Assembly: GCA_013151535.1 (NCBI GenBank) | Contig: JAADIC010000147.1 | Span: forward strand, 1-5,556 | Direction: 5' to 3' | From: Alphaproteobacteria bacterium | GTDB lineage: Bacteria; Pseudomonadota; Alphaproteobacteria; Rhodobacterales; Rhodobacteraceae | Length of the DNA stretch: 5,556 nucleotides | Shown: one piece after another, positions 1 through 5,329 of the stretch | Numbering within the stretch: position 1 is the first letter of the stretch | How the letters are laid out: each line of letters begins with the position of its first letter | The notes under the pieces: generated by a model | The model's database searches: none | What the model saw: only the letters and a program-made list of their open reading frames with translations | What the model was told of the DNA's origin: nothing | Program-made: the position numbers and the translations under genes

Positions 1-1059
1 AACCTGACAGGGCGCGCCCTCGATGCCGTCTTTGTCGATAATCATGCGGCCCAGCATCTGATAACCGCCGCAAATACCCAGCACATGACCGCCGCGCCGA
101 ATGTGGGCGGCCAGATCAATATGCCAGCCCTGCGCACGGAAATAAGCCAGATCGGCGATGGTGGATTTGCTGCCGGGGATCAGAACGAGGCTGGCGTCAC
201 CCGGCAGAGGCTGGCCCGCTTCGATGATTTCAATGCTGACATTTGCTTCCTGCGCCATGGGGTCAAGATCGTCGAAATTGGCGATGCGTGACAGGCGTGG
301 CACGGCGATTTTGAAGGTGCCGCCTTTGGTCGAGGCGATGTCCATGATGTCTTCGGCGGGCAGCTTGTGGGCCGCATCGAACCACGGCACCACGCCGATG
401 GACGGCCAGTTGGTGCGGCTGGCGATCTCGGACAGACCGGCCTCAAACAGGGCGGGATCACCACGGAACTTGTTGATGATAAAGCCTTTTATATGGGCAG
501 CATCCTCGGGCGGCAGCACCGTGTGGGTGCCGACAATCTGGGCGATGACACCGCCGCGATCAATGTCACCGGTCAGGATCACGGGTACATTGGCGGCCTC
601 GGCAAAGCCCATATTGGCGATGTCACCCGCCCGCAAGTTAATTTCGGCCGGGCTGCCAGCGCCTTCGACAATCACCAGATCGGCCGCGTCGCGCAGGCGG
701 TTGAAACTGCCCAGAACCGCCGCCATCAATTGCGGTTTCAGCTTGGCATAATCGCGCGCCGCCACTGTCGCCAGTCGCTGGCCCTGCACAATAACCTGCG
801 CGCCGGTGTCACTTTCGGGTTTCAGCAGAACCGGGTTCATATCGGTGTGCGGCGCAACCCCAGAGGCCAGCGCCTGCAAGGCCTGCGCACGGCCAATTTC
901 GCCGCCATCCGTGCTGACGGCGGCATTGTTTGACATGTTTTGCGGCTTGAACGGGCGCACCTTCAGGCCGCGCGTGCGATAGGCCCGGCACAGGCCCGCC
1001 ACCAGCATCGACTTGCCGACATTCGAGCCAGCCCCCTGTATCATGATGGCTTTGCGCAT
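1..1059 (-). CDS. cobQ: Cobyric acid synthase, N-terminal 353 residues (cut by window edge)
   Basis: CobQ/CbiP uses ATP and glutamine to amidate side chains of adenosylcobyrinic acid a,c-diamide, giving cobyric acid in cytoplasmic cobalamin synthesis. The frame is open from an ATG at 1057-1059 to base 1. Visible in order: a dethiobiotin-synthetase-like ATPase domain with P-loop GAGSNVGKS (residues 9-17), then KPQNMSNNAAV (38-48), VEGAGSP (131-137), DIDRGGV (165-171) and INKFRGD (195-201); a linker with VPRLSRIANFDDLDP (253-267); and the start of the type-1 glutaminase domain with IPGSKST (294-300) and the nucleophile Cys330 in GICGGYQMLG. The family is usually about 480-490 residues, so roughly 130 C-terminal residues, including the glutaminase His, lie outside the window. 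A G-run just upstream of the ATG may act as a weak ribosome binding site. It lies 40 bp downstream of the DUF2235 gene on the same strand, so cotranscription is possible. Family assignment is very secure; every motif is intact. Confidence 0.97.
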   Translation of the reverse strand, partial: MRKAIMIQGAGSNVGKSMLVAGLCRAYRTRGLKVRPFKPQNMSNNAAVSTDGGEIGRAQALQALASGVAPHTDMNPVLLKPESDTGAQVIVQGQRLATVAARDYAKLKPQLMAAVLGSFNRLRDAADLVIVEGAGSPAEINLRAGDIANMGFAEAANVPVILTGDIDRGGVIAQIVGTHTVLPPEDAAHIKGFIINKFRGDPALFEAGLSEIASRTNWPSIGVVPWFDAAHKLPAEDIMDIASTKGGTFKIAVPRLSRIANFDDLDPMAQEANVSIEIIEAGQPLPGDASLVLIPGSKSTIADLAYFRAQGWHIDLAAHIRRGGHVLGICGGYQMLGRMIIDKDGIEGAPCQV

Positions 1060-1099
1060 GTTGCCCCCCGCTTCGGCCATAGCTGATTCTAACGGCGTG

Positions 1100-2062
1100 C
1101 TAAAGCGGCTTTTGGTCCGGCACGGAAGGGTGGATGAATTCCGAGGGGTCCAACAGGGCCGCCCGCTTTTTGCGCCACAGGAACAGCCATGCGCCCTTGC
1201 GACGCGCCCCGAATGCCGGGGCAGTGGCATCGGTCAGAAAACGCGCGCGCCAGTTTTCGGGCAGGGGCAAACCACAGCTTTGCGCCCGTTCCAGCAGCCA
1301 GATCAGCGGGATGTTCGATAAGGGCCGCGCCGCCTGAAAGTCACCGATATGCCCCCCCACATCTCCATGCGCACCGCGAAACCACGCCTGTTCCAGCCGC
1401 CCGCTCCAATCGTCGCGCGATTTCCACAGCACCGGGGTGAAGGCGCGGCGATCTTCGTTCATTGCCAGCGCCTGAAAGCCGTTGCGGGTGGCGTGGCCCA
1501 AAGCGTGATTGTGAAAATCCGTCGGTTTGGGGGCAAGGCGCCACAGCAGCGGATATTGGATGCCGAGCGCCTTGACAGTGTCCCAGACGCCGATCATTTC
1601 GATGCGCACATCCTTGCAGCAGAACCTGTTGGCGAAGGTTTGCGCAGCGGGGCTGACGCGGTCTTGCCGGTAATAGCGGAATATCTGGCGGATGTTGCGT
1701 TCGGTGGCGTGCGAGCGGTGCAAAAGGCCGATGCGATCGATCACCCCGGCCAATGAGCGCACAGCGTAAGCCCCGCGCGAAAATCCCAGCAGGTAGATCT
1801 TGTCACCCGGCCGGTATCGCGAGGCAATCGCCCCATAAGCACGGCGCATTTGCCGGGTTAGGCCGGTTCCGGCGGCCACATCCACCATCGAGCGCCAGTT
1901 GCACCACTGAATACCCTCCTCATAGATCAGCGACAGGCGCGAGGTGCCGTTAACCTCCTGCATCAGCCGATAGGTCAGGCCGGCATTGGTTTCAAGCGAC
2001 GGGTTCAGCGTGCTCAGGGTGCCGTCCATAATGACGACATGGGTGATCGGTGGGCGGGTCAT
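1100..2062 (-). CDS. DUF2235 (Tle1-like catalytic domain) alpha/beta hydrolase, 320 aa
   Basis: A complete DUF2235 protein, a serine-hydrolase family that includes the catalytic domain of type VI secretion phospholipase effectors (Tle1) and many stand-alone proteins of unknown substrate. Seen: strand-1 motif HVVIMDGT (residues 8-15), nucleophile elbow LLGFSRGAY with Ser95, IGVWDTVKALG (157-167) with Asp161, the ALAMNEDRRAFTPVLW block (198-213), and QAWFRGAHGDVGG (225-237) carrying the conserved His232 and Asp234. The Ser/Asp/His catalytic set of the family therefore appears intact. No signal peptide or membrane helix is seen, and the length fits a single-domain stand-alone member. The ATG at 2062 is chosen because the family starts just before the first beta strand; the frame stays open to an ATG at 2140, but that adds an Arg/His-rich stretch with no family look. 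No T6SS genes, immunity gene or PAAR/VgrG adaptor are visible, so an effector role is not supported here. Substrate unknown. Confidence 0.9.
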   Translation of the reverse strand: MTRPPITHVVIMDGTLSTLNPSLETNAGLTYRLMQEVNGTSRLSLIYEEGIQWCNWRSMVDVAAGTGLTRQMRRAYGAIASRYRPGDKIYLLGFSRGAYAVRSLAGVIDRIGLLHRSHATERNIRQIFRYYRQDRVSPAAQTFANRFCCKDVRIEMIGVWDTVKALGIQYPLLWRLAPKPTDFHNHALGHATRNGFQALAMNEDRRAFTPVLWKSRDDWSGRLEQAWFRGAHGDVGGHIGDFQAARPLSNIPLIWLLERAQSCGLPLPENWRARFLTDATAPAFGARRKGAWLFLWRKKRAALLDPSEFIHPSVPDQKPL

Positions 2063-2130
2063 GTGCGCTATAGGTAAGCCTCGGACGGGGCGGTGGGAAC
2101 GCCGGTCATGGAAACGTGATCGCGCGTGTT

Positions 2131-2160
2131 TTGCTTGCATTCGCGTGAATTCTCTTCAAT
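2131..2160 (+). promoter_or_regulatory. Weak candidate promoter for the dienelactone hydrolase gene
   Basis: TTGCTT (2131-2136) and TTCAAT (2155-2160) lie 18 bp apart and about 22 bp before the start codon. The -35 matches TTGACA at four positions and the -10 is a partial match. It sits in the divergent gap between the DUF2235 and hydrolase genes. Position is sensible, but the match is weak and unsupported by other data. Confidence 0.22.
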
Positions 2161-2173
2161 CCTTGCGTCAATC

Positions 2174-2179
2174 AGGGGG
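2174..2179 (+). promoter_or_regulatory. Ribosome binding site that favours the second of two adjacent ATGs
   Basis: AGGGGG ends 6 nt before the ATG at 2186 but only 3 nt before the ATG at 2183. The spacing favours 2186 as the main start of the hydrolase gene. The upstream in-frame ATG at 2126 has no comparable site and would add 20 residues with no family similarity. Confidence 0.55.
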
Positions 2180-2185
2180 AATATG

Positions 2186-2911
2186 ATGGCTATCGACGGA
2201 TTTGACAGTTTTGATTTTGACGGGCCTTTGCTTGAGGGGGATCACATCTCTCACAAGGTCTATCACAAGGGCGAGGGGCCGCCGATTATTATCTGGCAGG
2301 AATTGCCGGGGATATTGCCGGAAATGATTACGCTGGGCGAACGCATGGCGGCGGCGGGCTATACGATTTATATGCCGCATCTGTTTGGGCGCATTGGCAA
2401 GTTTGATATGGGGCGCAACCTGTTGATGCTGTGCATCCGGCGCGAGTTTCATCTGTTCGCGGCCAGAAAATCCAGCCCCGTCACCAACTGGATGCGCGCC
2501 CTGTGCCGCGACGTGCAAATGCGCCATGATGGCCAGCAGGTCGGCACGCTGGGCATGTGTCTGACGGGTGGTTTTGCCTTGACGTTGATGGCGGATGACA
2601 GCGTAATCGGCGGCGTCGCCAGCCAGCCGTCTTTGCCGATGTTCAACCAGCGCGCCTTGCATATGAGCGATACCGAACTGGCCGAGGCCAAGGCGGCGAT
2701 GGCGCATAAAGGCCCGGCGCTGGCCATGCGCTATTCCGGTGATCCCCTGTGCAAAGCGCCGAAACTGGAGGCGATCAAAGAGGCGTTTGGCAATGGCGTT
2801 GTCACCCACACCATCAGCGGTAAGGGCCATGCGCTGTTGACGGGGCATTGGTCGGACGAGGCTTATGACAAGATGATGGCATATTTTGCCGAGCGGTTCG
2901 GGGCGGCGTGA
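2186..2911 (+). CDS. Dienelactone hydrolase family protein, 241 aa
   Basis: A cytoplasmic alpha/beta hydrolase of the dienelactone hydrolase (DLH, carboxymethylenebutenolidase-like) family. Seen: IIIWQELPGI (residues 34-43) with the conserved Glu39 that in DLH interacts with the nucleophile; AAAGYTIYMPHLFGR (55-69), typical of the second strand and following loop; nucleophile Cys125 in GMCLTGGFAL; Asp186 in RYSGDPLC; and His215 in GKGHALL. This is the Cys-Asp-His triad of DLH, not the Ser triad of ordinary esterases. The length (about 240) matches the family. The stretch 75-110 is longer than in classical chlorocatechol DLH, so the natural substrate is probably not dienelactone and remains unknown. 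The stop codon overlaps the next start (TGATG), indicating translational coupling with the HD-domain gene before that gene decayed. No signal peptide is visible. Alternative start at 2183, one codon upstream. Confidence 0.92.
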   Translation: MAIDGFDSFDFDGPLLEGDHISHKVYHKGEGPPIIIWQELPGILPEMITLGERMAAAGYTIYMPHLFGRIGKFDMGRNLLMLCIRREFHLFAARKSSPVTNWMRALCRDVQMRHDGQQVGTLGMCLTGGFALTLMADDSVIGGVASQPSLPMFNQRALHMSDTELAEAKAAMAHKGPALAMRYSGDPLCKAPKLEAIKEAFGNGVVTHTISGKGHALLTGHWSDEAYDKMMAYFAERFGAA

Positions 2912-3079
2912 TGGAGCGGGTCAAGTTCACCCAGATGAAGGATGGCGACCGCGCGGATTATGAATTCCTGACGGGCCATGAGATTGAGTATAGCAAAGGA
3001 ACGGCGGGACGGGGCGGATATTGATTGGGTGGTGGCGGCTTTGTTGCATGACATTGGCGATATTTATGCGCCCTATAAC

Positions 3080-3197
3080 CATGAGCAAATCCAATCCAAT
3101 TGAATTCACCCTCCGGCCCGAACGCGTTTGAAAAACAAACGCTGCCTCGGACCGCAGGGTGAATGGTTGAATCCGGTTAGATTGGTTTCGCTCATGA
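3080..3197. repeat. CATGA direct repeats flanking the palindromic insertion
   Basis: CATGA occurs at 3080-3084 and again at 3193-3197, directly abutting the palindromic element. Flanking bases differ on both sides, so the repeat is exactly 5 bp. Collapsing the two copies gives AACCATGATGAATAC, coding Asn-His-Asp-Glu-Tyr as expected in the HD protein. This supports a target-site duplication made at insertion. Confidence 0.7.
3085..3192. mobile_element. 108-bp palindromic MITE/REP-like insertion with 5-bp target duplication
   Basis: The element interrupts the HD gene at the codons for Asn-His-Asp-Glu-Tyr. Removing it with one copy of CATGA restores the expected reading. Its ends are inverted: the left end GCAAATCCAATCCAA pairs with the right end, whose reverse complement is GCGAAACCAATCTAA (12 of 15 match). 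Inside, ATTCACCCT at 3104-3112 pairs with AGGGTGAAT at 3156-3164, and pairing continues to CGTTTG (3125-3130) and CAAACG (3136-3141) around an AAAAA loop. The right arm is about 10 nt longer than the left. The whole element would fold into one long hairpin. There is no coding capacity. It resembles non-autonomous palindromic repeats that a transposase encoded elsewhere mobilises. No second copy is visible in this window, and I do not recognise a named family. Confidence 0.8.
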
Positions 3198-3671
3198 TGA
3201 ATACGCCGCGACGATCCTGAGGCCCTTTGTGCGGGCGCAATGTGTGTGGTGTGTGCAGGTGCATGCGGATTTCCAGATGCTGTATTACGGTCACCATCTT
3301 GAAGGGTTTGACCGCAACAAGCGTGACCGGCACAAGGGTCACAAATATTTCGACGATTGCGCCGAGTTTTGCGAGCGTTGGGATCAGGCGAGTTTTGACC
3401 CGGATTATGACACGCTTTCGGTGGCGTTCTTTGCCCCGATGGTGGAGGAAGTATTTGCCCGCAAAGCCTATGATCCCATGGTGATTGGCGCGGCGGATCG
3501 GCCTTTGGTGGATGCGAGTGTGGCGGCTGGGCGGGGCTAGAGCGGCGTCCACACTATCTGATCCACTCAGTTATGTGCACGCGGACACAACACATTGTGG
3601 AACCCCAAATCAGGCAAGGATTTTGCGGTAATGCCAGCCCTCGACAAGTTGGGGGAAAAACGCGCAAGCGA

Positions 3672-3799
3672 GCTAATGGGCTAGCGGACTAGCGGGCCAA
3701 TGGGCTAGCGGACTAGCGGGCTAATGGGCTAGCGGACTAGCGGGCTAATGGGCTAGCGGACTAGCAGGCTAATGGGCTAGCGGACTAGCAGGCTAATGA
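3672..3799. repeat. Tandem array: five 24-bp units of three octamers, CTAG-rich
   Basis: Five complete 24-bp units start at 3672, 3696, 3720, 3744 and 3768, followed by a final degenerate octamer (GCTAATGA, 3792-3799). Each unit consists of the octamers GCTAATGG, GCTAGCGG and ACTAGCGG, themselves variants of one 8-bp sequence, so the array has a two-level structure. Unit 2 begins GCCAATGG, and units 4 and 5 both end ACTAGCAG, showing that the last units were copied from one another. CTAG, a tetranucleotide scarce in many proteobacterial genomes, occurs ten times in 120 bp. Stop triplets occur in all frames of both strands, so the array is not coding. Its role is unknown; replication slippage explains its expansion. 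Confidence 0.93.
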
Positions 3800-3868
3800 G
3801 CGGGCCTTGGTCGCCCCGACATTTCAATCCCTCTGGCCATATCTGTAAGATGAAACCTTGCAATAGCC

Positions 3869-3906
3869 ACCGCCATGAGGCGGTTACCTCTCGGAGGTAT
3901 AACCGC
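3869..3906. promoter_or_regulatory. Two overlapping, mutually exclusive hairpins
   Basis: Hairpin A pairs ACCGCC (3869-3874) with GGCGGT (3879-3884) over a 4-nt ATGA loop. Hairpin B pairs GCGGTTACCTC (3880-3890) with GAGGTATAACCGC (3894-3906) over a TCG loop, with a 2-nt bulge. They share 3880-3884, so only one can form in a given transcript. No T-run or gene start directly follows, so a terminator or attenuator role is not shown. It may simply be a folded intergenic repeat. Confidence 0.4.
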
Positions 3907-3925
3907 AATTCGGCCAATGGGGGGC

Positions 3926-3947
3926 TGGCATTTCTGCAGAAATGCCA
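3926..3947. repeat. Perfect 22-bp palindrome
   Basis: TGGCATTTCTG is followed at once by its reverse complement CAGAAATGCCA, with no spacer. A perfect two-fold symmetric 22-mer suits a dimeric DNA-binding protein better than an RNA hairpin, because there is no loop. It lies far from the start of any gene in the window, so any regulatory target is unclear. Confidence 0.6.
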
Positions 3948-3991
3948 AGAGGGACATTGTTCAGAGGTTCGTTTGGGCCGCGCATATTCTC

Positions 3992-4022
3992 CAAAACCCG
4001 GCGCGCCGCCGCTTGGGTTTTG
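3992..4022 (-). terminator. Likely intrinsic terminator downstream of the decarboxylase
   Basis: CAAAACCC (3992-3999) and GGGTTTTG (4015-4022) form a perfect 8-bp stem around a 15-nt GC-rich loop. It begins about 45 nt beyond the restored stop codon of the decarboxylase. Read on either strand, the 3' side of the stem ends in TTTT, so it could stop transcription from both converging sides. The T-run is short and part of the stem, hence moderate confidence. Confidence 0.5.
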
Positions 4023-4067
4023 ATAAAATCTGGGCAACAGAGTGGGCCAGATACTGTGGACGAAGCG

Positions 4068-5205
4068 CTAAAGCGCCAACACTGTCACGGTTTCCACCTG
4101 CCCATAACCGTTGAAGCCCGTGGCCACGGCGTGGCTATAGGCCCCCATGCCCTGAAACAGCAGGTAATCACCGGGCGCTGATCGCCTCCGGCAGCAGGGT
4201 TTCGCCCGGCAAAACATCAATGCTGTCGCAAGTCGGGCCGAACACCAGACGCGGGCGGCTTGGGCCGGTGACGGGCTGGCCTTGAGGGGTCAGGATTGTC
4301 AGGCGGGTGTTGGCCTCGATATCCGGCAGTTCGGCCAATGCGCCGTAAGTGCCGTCGTTCAGGAACACCGCACCCTCGTCATTGATCGCTTTGATGCGGG
4401 TGGCAAGGGTGAAGGCCTCGGCCACCATGGCCCGGCCCGGCTCGCAGACCAGATGCGGGCGGTTGTGCGCAAAGGCGGCTTTGGTGGCTTGATCGATGGT
4501 CTGGAAAATCGGTTTCAGATCAGGGCGCGCGCCATTGCGGTGGCTGGGAAAGCCGCCACCGACATTCAGGCGATGCAGGCTCACGCCAGCGTGCCGCGCG
4601 ACGTTCGCCACCGCATGGATATAGGTCTCCCACGCTGCCGGGTCTTTGCATTGGGTGCCGGGGTGAAAGGTCATGGAGGGGGTGAAACCAAGGCGCATGA
4701 CCTCTTGCAGCAGGGCGGCGCATTTCTCCGGCCCGGCCCCGAATTTCGCGCCGAAATCGTAAGCCGCGCCTTTGATCGGCAATTTCAGGCGCACGGATAT
4801 TTCAATGCCGTGGGGCGGGATGATCGCCGCCAGTTTCACCAGTTCGGAAAAGCTGTCGATGGAATAGGAGGCGACATTGTGGGCCTTGGCAAACGCGATT
4901 TCCGCAACCGAGCGCACGGGGTTGTTGTAATGCAGCGTGGCCCCGGGGCAGGCGGCGCGCACCAGCCTGATTTCGGCGGGCGAGGCCACATCGAAAGTGC
5001 TCAGACCTGCGGCCACCAGGTTCTCGATCACCACGGCTTGGGCATTGGCCTTCAGAGCATAGGTGACAAGGCCGGGAAATCCGTCCTGAAACCGGGCAAG
5101 GGTGGATTTCAGGATGTGCGGCGCAAAATAGCTGACGGGATGGTCGGGGCCGTGCTGGCCAAGATGATCCGCCGGATTGCCCCAGATAAATTTGCCGATG
5201 CCCAT
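4068..5205 (-). pseudogene. Ornithine/diamino acid decarboxylase (group IV, PLP), frameshifted near the C-terminus
   Basis: A fold-type III PLP decarboxylase that most likely converts ornithine to putrescine in the cytoplasm; lysine or arginine-type specificity cannot be excluded. The uninterrupted frame runs from ATG 5205 to a stop at 4168-4170 (345 aa). Seen: the PLP-binding lysine in VTYALKAN (Lys52), FDVASPAEI (71-79), LHYNNPVRS (91-99), YSIDSFSEL (114-122), FHPGTQC (180-186) with His181, glycine loop NVGGGFP (214-220), EPGRAMVAEA (255-264), and GPTCDSIDVL (323-332) with catalytic Cys326 and Asp327. After LLPEAIS the frame slips; one base downstream the expected tail PGDYLLFQGMGAYSHA, then FNGYGQVETVTVLAL and a stop at 4068-4070, is intact. 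Removing one base near 4176 gives 378 aa, the normal family length. The lost tail carries the conserved Tyr and Phe segment lining the PLP site at the dimer interface, so the 345-aa form is probably inactive. The defect is either a recent mutation or a sequencing error. AGGAG precedes the start. Confidence 0.88.
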
Positions 5206-5214
5206 ATGCGCGCG

Positions 5215-5219
5215 CTCCT
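5215..5219 (-). promoter_or_regulatory. Ribosome binding site of the decarboxylase
   Basis: Reading leftward, AGGAG lies 9 nt before the ATG at 5205. This fixes the start that agrees with the usual family N-terminus, a short IW-containing segment before the first conserved strand. Confidence 0.7.
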
Positions 5220-5260
5220 GTTTTTGCCAGTTTCGCGCAGGGGCACGTCAGTATCACTTG

Positions 5261-5308
5261 TAATATTGTCGTTAATAGGGTTAGAACGGGCAATAATAAC
5301 GAAATTAT
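5261..5308. promoter_or_regulatory. AT-rich imperfect dyad in the decarboxylase-regulator divergent gap
   Basis: TAATATTGTCGTTAATA (5261-5277) is mirrored by AATAATAACGAAATTAT (5292-5308), with CGTTA and TAACG cores 27 bp apart start to start. The stretch is strikingly AT-rich beside GC-rich genes. Lrp/AsnC proteins typically bind such degenerate dyads in the region shared with a divergent target gene. This suggests, but does not prove, binding by the adjacent regulator. Confidence 0.4.
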
Positions 5309-5329
5309 CGGCAATATGACGGATAATTT
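5302..5329. promoter_or_regulatory. Perfect 8-bp inverted repeat spanning the regulator start codon
   Basis: AAATTATC (5302-5309) and GATAATTT (5322-5329) are exact reverse complements separated by 12 bp, with the regulator's ATG (5316-5318) between them. The position fits an autorepression operator or an RNA hairpin hiding the start codon. The arms are AT-rich, so a chance origin cannot be excluded. Confidence 0.4.

Larger units (their letters stand above)
2911..3540 (+). pseudogene. HD-domain phosphohydrolase/oxygenase-like protein, broken by deletion and insertion
   Basis: Three pieces of one HD-domain protein (COG4341/PhnZ-like, normally about 190-200 aa) are readable. Piece 1 (2911 to about 2993) reads MERVKFTQMKDGD then ADYEFLTGHEIEYS, the family N-terminus. 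Piece 2 (about 2994-3084), shifted by one frame, reads RRDGADIDWVVAALLHDIGD then APYNH, containing the metal-binding HD pair. About 40 residues expected between pieces 1 and 2 are missing, including the stretch that normally holds the first metal-ligand His. A 108-bp palindromic insertion with 5-bp duplication then separates PYNH from piece 3 (3196-3540), which reads DEYAATILRPFVRAQ, then DFQMLYYGHHLEG, DDCAEFCERWDQ, SFDPDYDTL and VFARKAYDP to the normal end. The usual HHG block reads VHA here, a further sign of decay. In-frame stops follow both the deletion and the insertion. The start overlaps the upstream stop, so it was probably an operon partner of the DLH gene. A GTG-started 103-codon remnant (3229-3540) remains open but lacks the HD motif. 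Confidence 0.88.
3541..4067. other. 527-bp convergent intergenic region without a convincing gene
   Basis: This stretch lies between the end of the rightward HD pseudogene and the restored end of the leftward decarboxylase. Short open frames exist on both strands but none has a ribosome binding site with a recognisable product. Bases 3541-3671 show no clear structure. The rest contains a tandem array, paired hairpins, a 22-bp palindrome and a terminator-like hairpin, each listed separately. I see no tRNA, CRISPR array or transposase remnant. Confidence 0.6.

Noticed and set aside
158..933. Two overlapping plus-strand open frames (158-751 and 367-933)
   Set aside because: Both lie antisense to cobQ, whose motifs are continuous across the region, and neither resembles a protein family.
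2168..2848. A 226-codon minus-strand open frame
   Set aside because: It is antisense to the dienelactone hydrolase, with His/Arg/Gln-rich shadow composition and no motifs.
3106..3552. A 148-codon minus-strand open frame across the insertion and HD remnant
   Set aside because: It mirrors the HD gene C-terminal codons in antisense and reads through the palindrome; there is no family signal.
3631..3684. A 17-codon open frame (MPALDKLGEKRASELMG) ending in the first tandem unit, with an open extension upstream to about 3562
   Set aside because: The composition looks protein-like and might be the tail of a lost gene, but there is no ribosome binding site, no known match and a stop just upstream.
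3672..3799. CRISPR array
   Set aside because: The 24-bp units are directly adjacent with no unique spacers and no cas genes, so this is a simple tandem repeat.
4065..4076. Small GCGCT/AGCGC hairpin over the restored decarboxylase stop codon
   Set aside because: A 5-bp stem with a 2-nt gap and no T-run is too short to call a terminator; the 3992-4022 hairpin is the better candidate.
3777..4181. Several 75-86 codon open frames on both strands of the intergenic region
   Set aside because: They overlap one another, start or end in the tandem array, lack convincing ribosome binding sites and show no recognisable product.
4160..4190. Programmed ribosomal frameshift in the decarboxylase
   Set aside because: No slippery heptamer or stimulatory site typical of programmed shifting is seen at the junction; a mutation or sequencing error is simpler.
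4282..5319. A 345-codon open frame on the plus strand opposite the decarboxylase
   Set aside because: It is a GC-rich antisense shadow with low-complexity Gly/Arg/His composition and no motifs, while the opposite strand carries a full set of decarboxylase motifs.
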